NCBI RefSeq assembly: GCF_003463065.1
Contig: NZ_QSCM01000001.1
Span: forward strand, 186,001-250,000
Length of the DNA: 64,000 bases
From: Blautia sp. OF03-15BH
Lineage (GTDB): Bacteria > Bacillota > Clostridia > Lachnospirales > Lachnospiraceae
Reading direction: 5' to 3'
Under the pieces are notes generated by a model. That model ran no database searches. It was not told where the DNA came from and saw only the letters and a list, made by a program, of their open reading frames with translations. Shown piece by piece: positions 42,085-51,846 of this stretch (its first letter is position 1; each line of letters opens with the position of its first letter). Both the position numbers and the translations under genes were made by a program.

Positions 42085-43620
42085 TCAGAATCCAAACTGT
42101 TCTCTTACTTCTTTTACTTTTTCTGTCATGTAGGAGTTCAGCTCCTGTACGCCGATCTTATCCAGCAGATTCATGTAGTTCTGGTATGCTTCCTCGAAGG
42201 CCTCGTCGGAATCTGCGGTATAGATTTTAACCAATTCCGCCGGTTTTGCTTCGTCGATCTTTGCCTTGATAATACCCATATCAGAGGTGGAAACCGGCTG
42301 TGCAATGGCAATTTCCGGATAGTTGGTGATCTTGTCTTTGTTCTTTCCAAAGATCTCTACGATTTCCGGATCTGCGCTGGAATAATAAGCATAAAGCTCA
42401 TCCAGTTCAGTGGTGCACATATAGTAGTTGTTATTGTATACGGTGTTCATCTTATCGCCGTCTTTTGCAGTCTCAACCCACTCGTCAGAGAAAGAAGGCA
42501 TACCGTTGTCACCCAGGGTCCAGTCAGTTCCTTCTCTTCCCCACATAGCCAGGTGCTGTCCCTCGGAGCTGTTCATGTAAGCGATCATCTTGATAGCTGC
42601 TTCCGGATCTTTGCAGTTCTTGGAGATAAATACGCCTGCCCAACCGGCATTGCTCCGAACCAGTCCCTTGGAATCATCTATCAGCGGAGCCAGCGGAACC
42701 CACTCTGCTTCCGGAATATTCTGCTGGGTGGAGGTATTCAGCTGATCCAGATGGGTCGGTCTTGCACACCACTCATACATGAAGCATTTTCCGTTCAGAG
42801 CCAGCTGTTTTGCATCATCCTCATTTGTAATAGCCAGATCCTCTTCCGGGAAGAAACCTTCGCGGTACATATCGTTAATGCATTTCAGATAATCGTGATA
42901 GTCTGCTGTGGTATCACTTAAAACGGTATTTCCGTCTTCATCAAAGATATAAGTACCATTCACGCCGTACCATACCTGCATGGCCTGGAATCTCCAGCTC
43001 GGATTTCCTCCGTTTAAGGGGATCATATCCGGATACTGCTCTTTTACCATCTTTAATACGTTGATAACATCCTCTATTGTATCCATCTTCGGGCTTCCCA
43101 GTGCCTCCCAGATGTCTTTCCGGTAGTATGCGCAGGGGATTGTAGGAACAACTCCGTCAGCTGCATTTGCCCAGTCATCGGCACTGTTGTAGTTCTGGAT
43201 GATTGTGTAGTAATGTTCATCATCTGCACTGGCATTGTGGCTTCTCGCAATGGCAATCCGGTCATCGGAAGGGGTCCAGTCAACACCGTACTGTTCGATC
43301 AGCTCATCATAGCTATAGCAGAGATTGCTGTCGCTGAGACGATCGATTTCCTTATCCGTAAAAATCACATCCGGAAGATCACCGGAAGCAATCATCAGAC
43401 CTAACTGGCTGTCATCTGCGGATCTCGTCACATCAAAGGTAACGCCGCCATTTTCCGTCAGGGTCTCCGGAATGATACCGGTCCAGCTGTCTGTGGGGAA
43501 CCAGGTAAAGTCCAAATACAGATCCAGCGTCACCGGCTCGTCCGCCGACACGGTCATACCGGTCATCATGGAACCGATCATACTTGCACACAGCATGGAT
43601 ACCAACACTTTTCTCTTCAT
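42085..43620 (-). CDS. Extracellular solute-binding protein (CUT1 sugar importer, set 1)
   Basis: 511 residues. The N-terminus (about 1-26) is a signal peptide: MKRKVLVSMLCASMIGSMM followed by TGMTVSADE. The mature part has the family 1 binding-protein features, including LGLMIASGDLPDVIFTDKE and AIKMIAYMNSSEGQHLAMWG. It captures an oligosaccharide outside the cell and delivers it to the permeases encoded just upstream. No lipobox (L-x-A/G-C) is visible at the end of the signal peptide, which is unusual for a Gram-positive binding protein; the only Cys (residue 11) lies inside the hydrophobic core. GGAGGAAAGATTT precedes the ATG. Confidence 0.88.
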   Translation of the reverse strand: MKRKVLVSMLCASMIGSMMTGMTVSADEPVTLDLYLDFTWFPTDSWTGIIPETLTENGGVTFDVTRSADDSQLGLMIASGDLPDVIFTDKEIDRLSDSNLCYSYDELIEQYGVDWTPSDDRIAIARSHNASADDEHYYTIIQNYNSADDWANAADGVVPTIPCAYYRKDIWEALGSPKMDTIEDVINVLKMVKEQYPDMIPLNGGNPSWRFQAMQVWYGVNGTYIFDEDGNTVLSDTTADYHDYLKCINDMYREGFFPEEDLAITNEDDAKQLALNGKCFMYEWCARPTHLDQLNTSTQQNIPEAEWVPLAPLIDDSKGLVRSNAGWAGVFISKNCKDPEAAIKMIAYMNSSEGQHLAMWGREGTDWTLGDNGMPSFSDEWVETAKDGDKMNTVYNNNYYMCTTELDELYAYYSSADPEIVEIFGKNKDKITNYPEIAIAQPVSTSDMGIIKAKIDEAKPAELVKIYTADSDEAFEEAYQNYMNLLDKIGVQELNSYMTEKVKEVREQFGF

Positions 43621-43695
43621 AAATCTTTCCTCCTTTTTTCCGCTTTCCGCGGAATTTCACGTTTTTCTCTAAGCTTCACCGGCAGGACCGGAAAC

Positions 43696-44595
43696 TTATT
43701 CTTTGACTGCTCCTACCATCATTCCTGTAACGAAATATTTCTGCAGGAAGGGGTAGATAAAGATGATGGGTACCACAGAAACTACCATGGCTGCCAGCTG
43801 AATGGAAAGGCTGGTGGTCCCGGAGGTCTGATGGGCTGCCGCATTCATATTTGTACTGCTGCTCGTCTGGAACTGATGCACAATCTCCATCATCAGATAT
43901 GGCAGGGTACGCAGGGACTTTGTTTTCACAAAGAAGGTAGAATCATACCAGTTATTCCAGTGGCCAACACCGATGAACAGCGCCAGTGTCGCCATAAAGG
44001 GCTTGGAAATCGGAACGATGATTCTCGTAAATACCTTAAGTTCTGTCGCTCCGTCGATCTTTGCCGATTCTCTAAGTGCTGACGGAATCCCTTCAAAGAA
44101 GGTTCTTCCGATCGTGATATAGAAAAGACTCAGCATACCCGGAATCACATACACCGCAAAGGTATCGATCAGATGCAGAGTTCTCAGCAACGTATAATAG
44201 GGAATGATACCGCCCGAAAAATACATGCAGAAGATCACGAAGGTCATGTAAGCTTTTCTTCCCACCAGATCCTTGAAGGATAAGGCGTATGCCACCAGTG
44301 TGGTAAAAGCCACGCCAAGACCCGTTCCGACGAGAGTTCTGAGAACAGAAACCCCGAGGGCCTGCAGCCATTTGACATCATCGAAGAAACGGCTGTAGTT
44401 GGAAAGGGTAAATTTTCTCGGGAACCAGTAGATTCCGCCGAGACTCGCATCAATTCCTTCATTGAAGGAAAGCATAAATACATAGTAAAAAGGATATACC
44501 GTCATAAACAGGATGATGATGGACAGGATATAGATAATGGTATCCATGATCCTGTCTTCCCTGCTTCTTCTTCTCTTTGACTTTGTTCTTGCCAT
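43696..44595 (-). CDS. ABC sugar permease, LplC/YtcP type (set 1)
   Basis: 299 residues with six membrane helices. The cytoplasmic EAA loop reads ESAKIDGATELKVFTRIIVPISKP, which contacts the ATPase. The N-terminus (ARTKSKRRRSREDRIMDTIIYILSIIILF) is basic, then enters the membrane. With the upstream permease it forms the channel of a CUT1 importer. GGAGGAAAATGAG precedes the ATG; the preceding permease ends 12 bases away, and the binding-protein gene follows after 75 bases. No ATPase gene is present. Confidence 0.9.
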   Translation of the reverse strand: MARTKSKRRRSREDRIMDTIIYILSIIILFMTVYPFYYVFMLSFNEGIDASLGGIYWFPRKFTLSNYSRFFDDVKWLQALGVSVLRTLVGTGLGVAFTTLVAYALSFKDLVGRKAYMTFVIFCMYFSGGIIPYYTLLRTLHLIDTFAVYVIPGMLSLFYITIGRTFFEGIPSALRESAKIDGATELKVFTRIIVPISKPFMATLALFIGVGHWNNWYDSTFFVKTKSLRTLPYLMMEIVHQFQTSSSTNMNAAAHQTSGTTSLSIQLAAMVVSVVPIIFIYPFLQKYFVTGMMVGAVKE

Positions 44596-44607
44596 CTCAT
44601 TTTCCTC

Positions 44608-45552
44608 CTAAAACAGTCCCTGGCTGGTCAGCTTCTTCGATACGAAGTTGCTGACGAAAATAAGAATCAGAGAAATCACCGACTGGATCAGTCCTACTGC
44701 TGTCGCATATGCGTAACGTCCCTGGGAAAGTCCCACATCAAACACATAGGTCTGAATGATATCGGAAGTCGCCGCATTGACGCTGTTTCCGAGAAGGTAA
44801 CACTGTTCAAAGTTGGAACCGCTTAAGCCACCACCGAAAAGATTTCCCATGGTCATGATCAGAACGACTACGATAGTACTCTTGATACAAGGCAGAGTGA
44901 TATACCAGATTTTCTGCAGTCTGCTGGCTCCGTCAATCTCAGCAGCTTCATAATAATCCTGGCTGATACCAGTAATAGCTGCCAGGAAAATGATCGTCCA
45001 CCAGCCCATTTCCTTCCATACATCCAGAAAAACTGCCAGCCCCCAGAATTTACTTGCCTCGGTAAGGAAGCCGATGGGTTTGCTCGTCAGATGCAGCGCC
45101 TGAAGCAGCGTATTGATGATTCCGCTCTGGGACAGGAACTGATAGGAAATGCTGGAAATAATAACCCAGGAAATGAAGTGTGGCAGATAGCTGCAGGTCT
45201 GAAGGATCTTTTTAAAAGGATAATTGTGAATCTCGTTGATCATCAGAGCAAACAGAATCGGCAGCGGGAATGTGAAGATCAGCTTCAGCACACTGAGCAT
45301 CACGGTGTTTCTCACCAGTGTCCCGAATTTGTAATCTGTCACAAATTCCCTGAACCACTTCATTCCTACCCAAGGACTTGTAAAGATTCCTTTCACTCCA
45401 CTGGTGATGGAATAATCTTTGAATCCCATAATAATTCCAAACATAGGAATCAGGTTGAAAATAATGAGATAAATCATCCCCATCCATACAAACACCTGCA
45501 AAGCTCCCTGTTTCCGAAACAGCTCCCATTTTGTTTTCTTTTTCGTTTTCAT
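44608..45552 (-). CDS. ABC sugar permease, LplB/YteP type (set 1)
   Basis: 314 residues with six membrane helices. The start KWELFRKQGALQVFVWMGMIYLIIFNLIPMFG and the EAA loop EAAEIDGASRLQKIWYITLPCI identify the first permease of oligosaccharide importers related to Lpl and Yte systems. It is the first gene of the unit permease-permease-binding protein-GH95-GH95. AAGGAGAGA precedes the ATG. The substrate is probably a fucose-containing oligosaccharide, inferred from the downstream GH95 genes. Confidence 0.9.
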   Translation of the reverse strand: MKTKKKTKWELFRKQGALQVFVWMGMIYLIIFNLIPMFGIIMGFKDYSITSGVKGIFTSPWVGMKWFREFVTDYKFGTLVRNTVMLSVLKLIFTFPLPILFALMINEIHNYPFKKILQTCSYLPHFISWVIISSISYQFLSQSGIINTLLQALHLTSKPIGFLTEASKFWGLAVFLDVWKEMGWWTIIFLAAITGISQDYYEAAEIDGASRLQKIWYITLPCIKSTIVVVLIMTMGNLFGGGLSGSNFEQCYLLGNSVNAATSDIIQTYVFDVGLSQGRYAYATAVGLIQSVISLILIFVSNFVSKKLTSQGLF

Positions 45553-45589
45553 TCTCTCCTTCCTCCCGTTCTTTTCTTAAGATGTATTT

Positions 45590-45595
45590 ATTATA
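45590..45595 (-). promoter_or_regulatory. -10 box of importer set 1
   Basis: TATAAT on the minus strand lies 38 bases before the first permease start. At the proper distance the -35 region is TTTTCC, a poor match, which suggests dependence on an activator such as the YesN-type or AraC-type regulator nearby. The rest of 45596-45834 holds the GH31 terminator and no gene. Confidence 0.45.
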
Positions 45596-45679
45596 ACAGG
45601 CTGATATCCTCGGGAAAATGAACAATTTTTAATCCATTCCACAGTTCTTAATCATTGATACAAATCTTCAGAAAAAAAT

Positions 45680-45705
45680 GGAGAGATGAAAAGAATCATC
45701 TCTCC
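45680..45705 (-). terminator. Terminator after the GH31 gene
   Basis: GGAGAGATG (45680-45688) pairs with CATCTCTCC (45697-45705), flanked on the minus strand by seven T. It ends the GH95-GH43-thioredoxin-GH29-GH31 unit. Confidence 0.8.
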
Positions 45706-45834
45706 GGGGATTTTTTTGAGTTGCATCAAGTTTTATTTTGGATTACTGCATAATAAGTCTGTGTTGCAGTTGAATTTTTCTCTATGACCTGCAATAATTT
45801 TTCTATCTGTGCCTTTCATAGACACTCATTCGTG

Positions 45835-48189
45835 TCATTCCACAACCACCACCCGGAAGGGAAGTTCTTCTCCCATTCCCAGATAGCTGCCTTCTCTTTT
45901 CTCTTTTATCAGTTTCTTTTCATTCTCTTTCCACCGGAACTTTGTCACCGCATATTCACCCTTTTCGAACCCATATCCGTTGCCTGCATCTTCATAAAGA
46001 GTAAACTCTGCATTTTTCCCCGGATAAACACGGATTTCAAGACCGTTTTCCGGCCGTTCGTCCGCATACTGGATGCCTCCGGACAATGCAAGAACCGTTC
46101 CTTCCTTTACAAAAACAGGGATCTTGTCAAGCGTTGCCTCTGCCTGGATCCACTGTCCTCCGTCATACTTTCTGCCGCTCCAGAAATCGTACCAGTCACA
46201 GCCTTCCGGCAGATAGCAGGTTCTTGCTTTTTCTTTTTCCAGTTTTCTGCTTTCTTTTTCATAATATAATGGCTCCAGCACCGGACAGATCAGGAGATTC
46301 TTTCCAAACAAAAACTCATCCCATATCTTTTTTGCTGCCTCATCATCTGCAAAATCAAAGAGCAGACTCCGCATGATCGTTGCATCTTCAAAGTACACCT
46401 GTGCCGCCAGAGAATAAATATACGGCATCAGTTCATATCTAAGCCGGATTGCCTTCTCAATAGCATCATAGAAAGGCTCTCCCTTTTTTCCAAACTGCCA
46501 GATCTCCCTTGGTGTATCCGTTCCATGAGAGCGGAAAACAGGAAGGAAAACAGCAAACTGCAGCCATCTCGTATAAAGCTCCCGGTACCCCAGATCCTTT
46601 ACACCTTCTTCATAATCCCCTTTCCAGAACCACTTCATGGAAGGATCCTGATCACAGCCGCAGCCCCGATTCTGCCATTTTTTATGAACCGTAAAGAATC
46701 CTCCGATATCCAGCGTCCAGTAGGGGATTCCGCTCATGGCCATATTCAGGCCTTCCTTTACCTGGACTGCCAGAGTGTCCCAGGTGGCACTAGTATCTCC
46801 GGACCAGAGTACTGTTCCGTACTTCTGGGTGGACGGATATCCGGAACGGGTCAGGTTCATCACCCGCTTTTCTTCCGTCACCTTACGCTGGTTTTCATAA
46901 ATTCCCCTGGAATGGAACAGGGCATAAGCATTTGCCTGCAAAGCTCCCAGATACTTTTTATGCTCTTCCCCTACCGCCAGATATCGTTCCCAGGGTTCTT
47001 TTTTTATCTCTCCGCACCAGTCCGGACCGGAAAAGGGCTCCGTAGAATCACACCACCAGCCTTCAAAACCCTCATCAAGCAGGCCACTTTTTGTCTGGTC
47101 AAAGTAAATTTTTCTTGCTTCTTCATTAAAAGCATCATAGGTGGTGAAATCCATGAGCATATGACCTTTTGCAGCCAGTTCTTCATAGTTTTTCCCTCCC
47201 GGCGTCATCGTCGGCCAGATGGAAACCATGGAATGGGCATGCATCCGGCTGATCTCTTCATTGGCAGCCTTCATATCCGGGTAACGCTTTTTATCCAGAA
47301 TCTTTTCTCCCCAGTTTCCATCCTCCCAAGAACACCAGTCCTGAATGACTGCATCAAGAGGGACCTGCCTGCGGCGGTATTCCGCTGTAATGTCAATGAG
47401 CTCCTGTTGACTTTTGTAGGCCTCCTTCGACTGAAGATAGCCGTAAGCCCATCTGGGAAGCAGCTTTGCTTTTCCTGTCAGGAATCGAAATCCTCGGATG
47501 ACTTCATCCATATTGTCCCCGGCAATAAAATAATAGTCCATCTGTTCCACAGCATCAAAAAAGAAATGTGATTCGTTCTCCTGGCTTTCAAAGGTCATCA
47601 GCGATGTACAGTCTGCCAGAATCCCGTATCCGTTATCTGAGACAAAGCAGGGCATGGGAATCCGCATATTGTGCTGATAGAGATACTGGGTATGCCCACG
47701 ATAATTGTAGATTCCCTCTTCTCCCTGGCCCAGGCCATAGATCCCTTCCTCCTGGAGAAATCGAAAACCCAGCTTTCCCCGGTAAGCATCCCGGTCTTTT
47801 ACTTTTATCAGGTTCTGAATAAAATTTCGCTCCCCATCCACGGTATACACATGATCGATTACCGGTTTTTCTCCTTCCAGCTGATATTTCATAAGAGTAA
47901 CGGGTGTCAGGCTTTTTTCTCCTTCCTGAAGAAGTTTTTTTCCGGAATCATTCCGGTACCAGCTGATCGTTCCGCTGCCTTTTTCTATTTCTGCCCTTAT
48001 TTTGCCATAAGAAAGGATCATCTTTCCTTCTCTTTCTTCTTTTTGAAGATCTGACATTTTTTCCGGATGTTCTACCATACAGGAATGATTCTGCACCTCA
48101 TCCCGACCGGTATAAACAACACGGACTATATTTTCTGAAACAGCTCCAACAAACAGCCGTTTGTTTCCGGATATTTCCATGCGAAGCAT
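45835..48189 (-). CDS. GH31 family alpha-xylosidase-like enzyme
   Basis: 784 residues, no signal peptide. The GH31 barrel has PLDAVIQDWCSWEDGNWGE, the nucleophile region GFEGWWCDSTEPFSGPDW (Asp of WWCDSTEP) and the acid/base region VLWSGDTSATWDTL (Asp of SGDT). The C-terminal DUF5110-like beta domains follow (DWYDFWSGRKYDGG). The WWxDxTEP form and overall layout resemble alpha-xylosidases acting on xyloglucan oligosaccharides more than alpha-glucosidases. It would release xylose from non-reducing ends in the cytoplasm. The xylulokinase gene at the end of the window fits this fate. It is the last gene of its unit, 34 bases after the GH29 gene, and is followed by a strong terminator. Confidence 0.85.
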   Translation of the reverse strand: MLRMEISGNKRLFVGAVSENIVRVVYTGRDEVQNHSCMVEHPEKMSDLQKEEREGKMILSYGKIRAEIEKGSGTISWYRNDSGKKLLQEGEKSLTPVTLMKYQLEGEKPVIDHVYTVDGERNFIQNLIKVKDRDAYRGKLGFRFLQEEGIYGLGQGEEGIYNYRGHTQYLYQHNMRIPMPCFVSDNGYGILADCTSLMTFESQENESHFFFDAVEQMDYYFIAGDNMDEVIRGFRFLTGKAKLLPRWAYGYLQSKEAYKSQQELIDITAEYRRRQVPLDAVIQDWCSWEDGNWGEKILDKKRYPDMKAANEEISRMHAHSMVSIWPTMTPGGKNYEELAAKGHMLMDFTTYDAFNEEARKIYFDQTKSGLLDEGFEGWWCDSTEPFSGPDWCGEIKKEPWERYLAVGEEHKKYLGALQANAYALFHSRGIYENQRKVTEEKRVMNLTRSGYPSTQKYGTVLWSGDTSATWDTLAVQVKEGLNMAMSGIPYWTLDIGGFFTVHKKWQNRGCGCDQDPSMKWFWKGDYEEGVKDLGYRELYTRWLQFAVFLPVFRSHGTDTPREIWQFGKKGEPFYDAIEKAIRLRYELMPYIYSLAAQVYFEDATIMRSLLFDFADDEAAKKIWDEFLFGKNLLICPVLEPLYYEKESRKLEKEKARTCYLPEGCDWYDFWSGRKYDGGQWIQAEATLDKIPVFVKEGTVLALSGGIQYADERPENGLEIRVYPGKNAEFTLYEDAGNGYGFEKGEYAVTKFRWKENEKKLIKEKREGSYLGMGEELPFRVVVVE

Positions 48190-48223
48190 AACCTTTCCTC
48201 CTGTACTCCCGGCAAATGATTTC

Positions 48224-49657
48224 TCATTCTTCTACCGTAATCTCCAGACAATTTGTGTACTCAACCGGAAGCTGTTCCGGCAGTTTTGCCACAAGGATGC
48301 CCAGGACCTGATGATAGTCCACTGGTCCGTATCCAAGGAGGCTTACTCCCTGTACTTTTTCCTTCTGCAGACTTTTAATTACTGCCACCCTGTTTTCGGG
48401 TGCTTTCATCAGAAACGCATATATTTTATTTTCTTTCTTTGTAAAACGATAATCAGAAGAATTCCATTCTGTCTTGTCTTCCTGAAAACCATTGATAGCA
48501 ACCCGTGTATCTCCTTCACCAAATACCCGGTATGGTCTTGTTCCATGGATTCCTTCCCCGCACACAGCCATCCAGCCTGCCAGTTCTGTCAGAATATACC
48601 GGGCCTCTTCATCAATTGTTCCATCCGGTTTCTGCAAAACATTCAGCAGCATCGTTCCATTCTTGGAAACGATATCTACCAGCATTTCAATGATCTGTTC
48701 CGGCTTCTTATAGGTCTGTCTGGCATCATAGAACCAGTTTCCAATACAGGTATCTGTCTGCCAGGGATCTGTCTGAAGTCCTGGAAGCTGACTTTTTTCA
48801 ATATCCAGAGTACCTACACGGTAAATCTCCCTGTTCCTGTTTTTCTGTGTATAAACCGCACTCTGAATACCACGCTGCGAAATGGAATCATTATAAAGAT
48901 AAGAAACTGCTTCCAGTCCCGGTTCATACCCGTTCTCTTCAAAGGGCAGGCCACTGTCCGAATACAAAAGTTCTGGATGAAAACGGTCGATCATTTCTTT
49001 TACAGAATCCAGCCAATATTTCTGGAATTGTTTATTTCCAGTAAGCCACTCAGCCAGCTCACCATGAGGCTGTTTTCCAATATATTCCTGGTTTTCATAA
49101 TAAAAATCTTTATATTCCGGATCATTGCCATCATAAGGTACTCCTGCATAAGGACCATAACTGTCCGTACCCTTATTCACATACCACCAGGAAAAAGAGG
49201 CTCCCAGATGTTCCGTCAGTCCAAAATGCATTCCATATTTATCAGCCGCCTTTTTCCACAGGGCACAGATGTCCTTATGCGGGCCGATCTGCACGGAATT
49301 GAAGCGGTTGCATTTGGAATCATAATTAAAGAAATTGTCATGGTGCGTTGCCTGAGCTACGAAATATCTGGCTCCTGCCTTCTGATAGAGTTCCATTAGT
49401 TCTTCCGGGTCAAACTTTTCCGCTTTCCACTGCTGACAGATATCTTTATAGCCAAACTTTGATGGATGTCCATAATGACGCACATGATAATAATACTGTT
49501 CCGTTCCCTGAATGTACATGTTTCTTGCATACCAGTCGCCAAACATAGGCACACTCTGTGGTCCCCAGTGACTCCAGATACCGAGTTTTGCATCCCGAAA
49601 CCACTCCGGGCACTGATAGTTTCTTAAAGAATCAAATGTTGCTTCAAATTTTTCCAT
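48224..49657 (-). CDS. GH29 family alpha-L-fucosidase
   Basis: 477 residues, no signal peptide. WFRDAKLGIWSHWGPQSVP, AGARYFVAQATHHDNFFNYDS and ELLYSDSGLPFEENG are GH29 features; the Asp in YSDSG is in the position of the catalytic nucleophile. SKNGTMLLNVLQKPDGTIDEEA is the usual end of the barrel. GH29 enzymes are retaining fucosidases, often active on alpha-1,3/1,4 or alpha-1,6 fucose, complementing the alpha-1,2-type GH95 enzymes. ATG 49657 was chosen since GAGGAG lies upstream of it; the in-frame ATG at 49678 precedes that ribosome site. It partly overlaps the thioredoxin-like gene region upstream. Confidence 0.88.
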   Translation of the reverse strand: MEKFEATFDSLRNYQCPEWFRDAKLGIWSHWGPQSVPMFGDWYARNMYIQGTEQYYYHVRHYGHPSKFGYKDICQQWKAEKFDPEELMELYQKAGARYFVAQATHHDNFFNYDSKCNRFNSVQIGPHKDICALWKKAADKYGMHFGLTEHLGASFSWWYVNKGTDSYGPYAGVPYDGNDPEYKDFYYENQEYIGKQPHGELAEWLTGNKQFQKYWLDSVKEMIDRFHPELLYSDSGLPFEENGYEPGLEAVSYLYNDSISQRGIQSAVYTQKNRNREIYRVGTLDIEKSQLPGLQTDPWQTDTCIGNWFYDARQTYKKPEQIIEMLVDIVSKNGTMLLNVLQKPDGTIDEEARYILTELAGWMAVCGEGIHGTRPYRVFGEGDTRVAINGFQEDKTEWNSSDYRFTKKENKIYAFLMKAPENRVAVIKSLQKEKVQGVSLLGYGPVDYHQVLGILVAKLPEQLPVEYTNCLEITVEE

Positions 49658-49674
49658 TGTCGTTCCAGCTCCTC

Positions 49675-50382
49675 TCATTTATTGTAAAATGAATATTTGC
49701 CCTCTTCCAGCATATTCTGGAGTTTTGCCTCAATAGCTTCTTCTCCCGCCAGATAGGTATCCTTTAGAAATACAAAAGGAACCATCTGATCCTCATCCGG
49801 CACCTGATATTTTTCAAACAGGTTCTGGATCAGCTCTCCGTTTTCCCCGGTGCGGGATTCCAGCTCTGCAATCTTATATTCTTCTGGAAAATTCTCCCAG
49901 AATCCTTCCATATCCTGACATTCCGGGCAGTCCTTCCGGTAAAAATATACCGCAGATATGTCACAAGCTTCCAGGAATGCTTCCTGTAGGTTCTCTTTGA
50001 TTTCCTCCATTCCCCGGTACATTTTTCCATCCAGCACCATGACAGGATAAATATATTCCTCATTTTTCAGACCATACATTTCCGCTGTCTTTTCCCACTC
50101 CTGCTTTCCGGTGGTTTGAAACACATTGTAACATTGCAGTTCATAAGGATAAGCCTCTTTATAATAAGAAATCTCTTCCTGCACCGCCGCTACAAAGTCT
50201 GCTGTTCCGTCACAGCTTCCACAGGCAGTATTATGAAAAAACAAAATCGGAAGCTTTTCTTCGGCAGCTTCTGTTTCTGCTGCCTCCATCACCTCTGTTT
50301 CTTCTTTTGTTTCCTGCGCTTCTGTCTGAAGACTTCCCATACCAAGTATGAGAATCACTGCCAGAATCCCCAGTCTTTTCAT
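49675..50382 (-). CDS. Secreted thioredoxin-like protein with two CxxC motifs
   Basis: 235 residues. MKRLGILAVILILGMGSLQTEA is a signal peptide without a lipobox Cys. After an acidic linker, LPILFFHNTACGSCDGTADF has the first CGSC motif; the second, AVYFYRKDCPECQDMEGFW, has CPEC. Each is placed as in a thioredoxin fold, so two tandem thioredoxin-like domains are likely. It may act in disulfide exchange outside the membrane, possibly on cell-envelope proteins. Its location inside a carbohydrate operon, between GH43 (8 bases away) and GH29 (coupled), is unexpected. I do not recognise the family precisely. Confidence 0.72.
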   Translation of the reverse strand: MKRLGILAVILILGMGSLQTEAQETKEETEVMEAAETEAAEEKLPILFFHNTACGSCDGTADFVAAVQEEISYYKEAYPYELQCYNVFQTTGKQEWEKTAEMYGLKNEEYIYPVMVLDGKMYRGMEEIKENLQEAFLEACDISAVYFYRKDCPECQDMEGFWENFPEEYKIAELESRTGENGELIQNLFEKYQVPDEDQMVPFVFLKDTYLAGEEAIEAKLQNMLEEGKYSFYNK

Positions 50383-50389
50383 TTTTTCA

Positions 50390-51820
50390 TCAACCCTTTC
50401 TCAGAGTAAAACCTTTAAAGCTTGCCATTCCTGCCCCACGATAGGTAAAATACAGGGTATCCGCTCCTTCCGGGAGTGTAAGATCAGAAGAAATATCCGC
50501 CCAGATGTTGGAATAATGCAGCGGAATGACTTTTACCACCGGACCGTCAAAAGCTGTCCGTAGCTCCATGCTTCCATAAGCATAGCCACGAATGGTAAGG
50601 GTGATTCCAGAGACACCTTCCAGGTTAAAATACCGGAAACCTGCCGTAGCCGAATCCCTGAGATTTGTAAGATATCCTTCATTCCGGTCTCCGTCCCAGC
50701 CCTCTTTTACGATTTTCGGAAAGGATCCATTGCTGTACGCCGGCTCTGCACTATTCCCCACATAGAGCACCGGCTGATCGGTAAACAAATGACACGCAAT
50801 ATAGGAAGGATAATAGCCTTCTCCTTTTAAAGGACCTCCGTTCAGACCACAGGAAGTCAGCTCTGCCTGGCCAAAAAATCCATCTTCCCGGATAGGCAGC
50901 TTTTCTGCGCAGCCCTGTCTGGAAAACCAGGTGCCGTTTGTGTGTCTGTGATAAAAAATATACCAGTCTTCCCCAATATTTACAACACTGCCATGATTGT
51001 TTGCCCCATAGGCCGCCGGAAGATCTGCCGGTTTATAAGTATCGATTCCGATATCTGCATTGCTGTTTAACACACCTCCGTACTGAAAACCGGAAAGTGG
51101 TGATCTACTCCAGGCATAACACAGTTCATGCATGACAATAGAGGAATAAATAAAAAGATACAAGTCTCCTTTTTTCCGGATGGATGCCGCCTCAAAATAT
51201 TCATGCCCTTCAAAACCGGTTCCTTCACTGTATTCACAGCCGGGAGCTACAAATACCGGTCCTTCCGTGATCGTCAGCATATCCGTATCCAGCACCATTC
51301 CCATGGCTCCATGTCTGGACTTATCCCCTCTTCCGCAGAAACCGGTATAAAGATACGTTTTATCACCCTCTGTCAGAACGCCGGGGTCAAACTGCGGCTC
51401 GTCCTCCGGCCGTTCTCCAAGTCGTTTTCCTTCTTTGTCATGTACATAACCCAGAAATTCGTATTTTCCGGCCGGCTGATCGCAGACAGCCACAGAGATC
51501 AGACTTCTGCTGGACAGTGCGTAGTAAAGATAATATCTTCCATCCGGTCCCCTGGTCACATCCGGTGCGTAGAGACAGCCTTCTCCGGTCTTATTTTCCG
51601 GATCATCCTGCCGTCCATAGATCACGCCTTCATACCGCCAGTTTCCCAGCTCATCCACCGGAGCCGACCAGCACACATAATCTCCCATGCAGAACACATC
51701 ACCGTTATAAAAATCATGAGAACCATAAATATAAACTCTTTCACCAAACACATGGGGTTCCCCGTCCGGAACAAACTCCCAGGACGGAAGATAGGGATTT
51801 ACTGCCTGTTTCTTTTCCAT
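50390..51820 (-). CDS. GH43 family enzyme (arabinofuranosidase/xylosidase type)
   Basis: 476 residues, no signal peptide. The five-bladed propeller begins NPYLPSWEFVPDGEPHVFGERVYIYGSHD, with the Asp of the first blade as likely general base. CLYAPDVTRGPDGRYYLYY holds the second Asp, and FEGHEYFEAASIRKKGDLYLF the likely general acid Glu. A C-terminal beta-sandwich (about 370-475, ending TLYFTYRGAGMASFKGFTL) resembles a family 6-like carbohydrate-binding module. Members hydrolyse alpha-L-arabinofuranosides or beta-xylosides; which one cannot be told. AGGAGGATAAAGAAA precedes the ATG. It follows the third GH95 gene by 26 bases. Confidence 0.85.
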   Translation of the reverse strand: MEKKQAVNPYLPSWEFVPDGEPHVFGERVYIYGSHDFYNGDVFCMGDYVCWSAPVDELGNWRYEGVIYGRQDDPENKTGEGCLYAPDVTRGPDGRYYLYYALSSRSLISVAVCDQPAGKYEFLGYVHDKEGKRLGERPEDEPQFDPGVLTEGDKTYLYTGFCGRGDKSRHGAMGMVLDTDMLTITEGPVFVAPGCEYSEGTGFEGHEYFEAASIRKKGDLYLFIYSSIVMHELCYAWSRSPLSGFQYGGVLNSNADIGIDTYKPADLPAAYGANNHGSVVNIGEDWYIFYHRHTNGTWFSRQGCAEKLPIREDGFFGQAELTSCGLNGGPLKGEGYYPSYIACHLFTDQPVLYVGNSAEPAYSNGSFPKIVKEGWDGDRNEGYLTNLRDSATAGFRYFNLEGVSGITLTIRGYAYGSMELRTAFDGPVVKVIPLHYSNIWADISSDLTLPEGADTLYFTYRGAGMASFKGFTLRKG

Positions 51821-51846
51821 TTTCTTTATCCTCCTAAGCTAAACGT

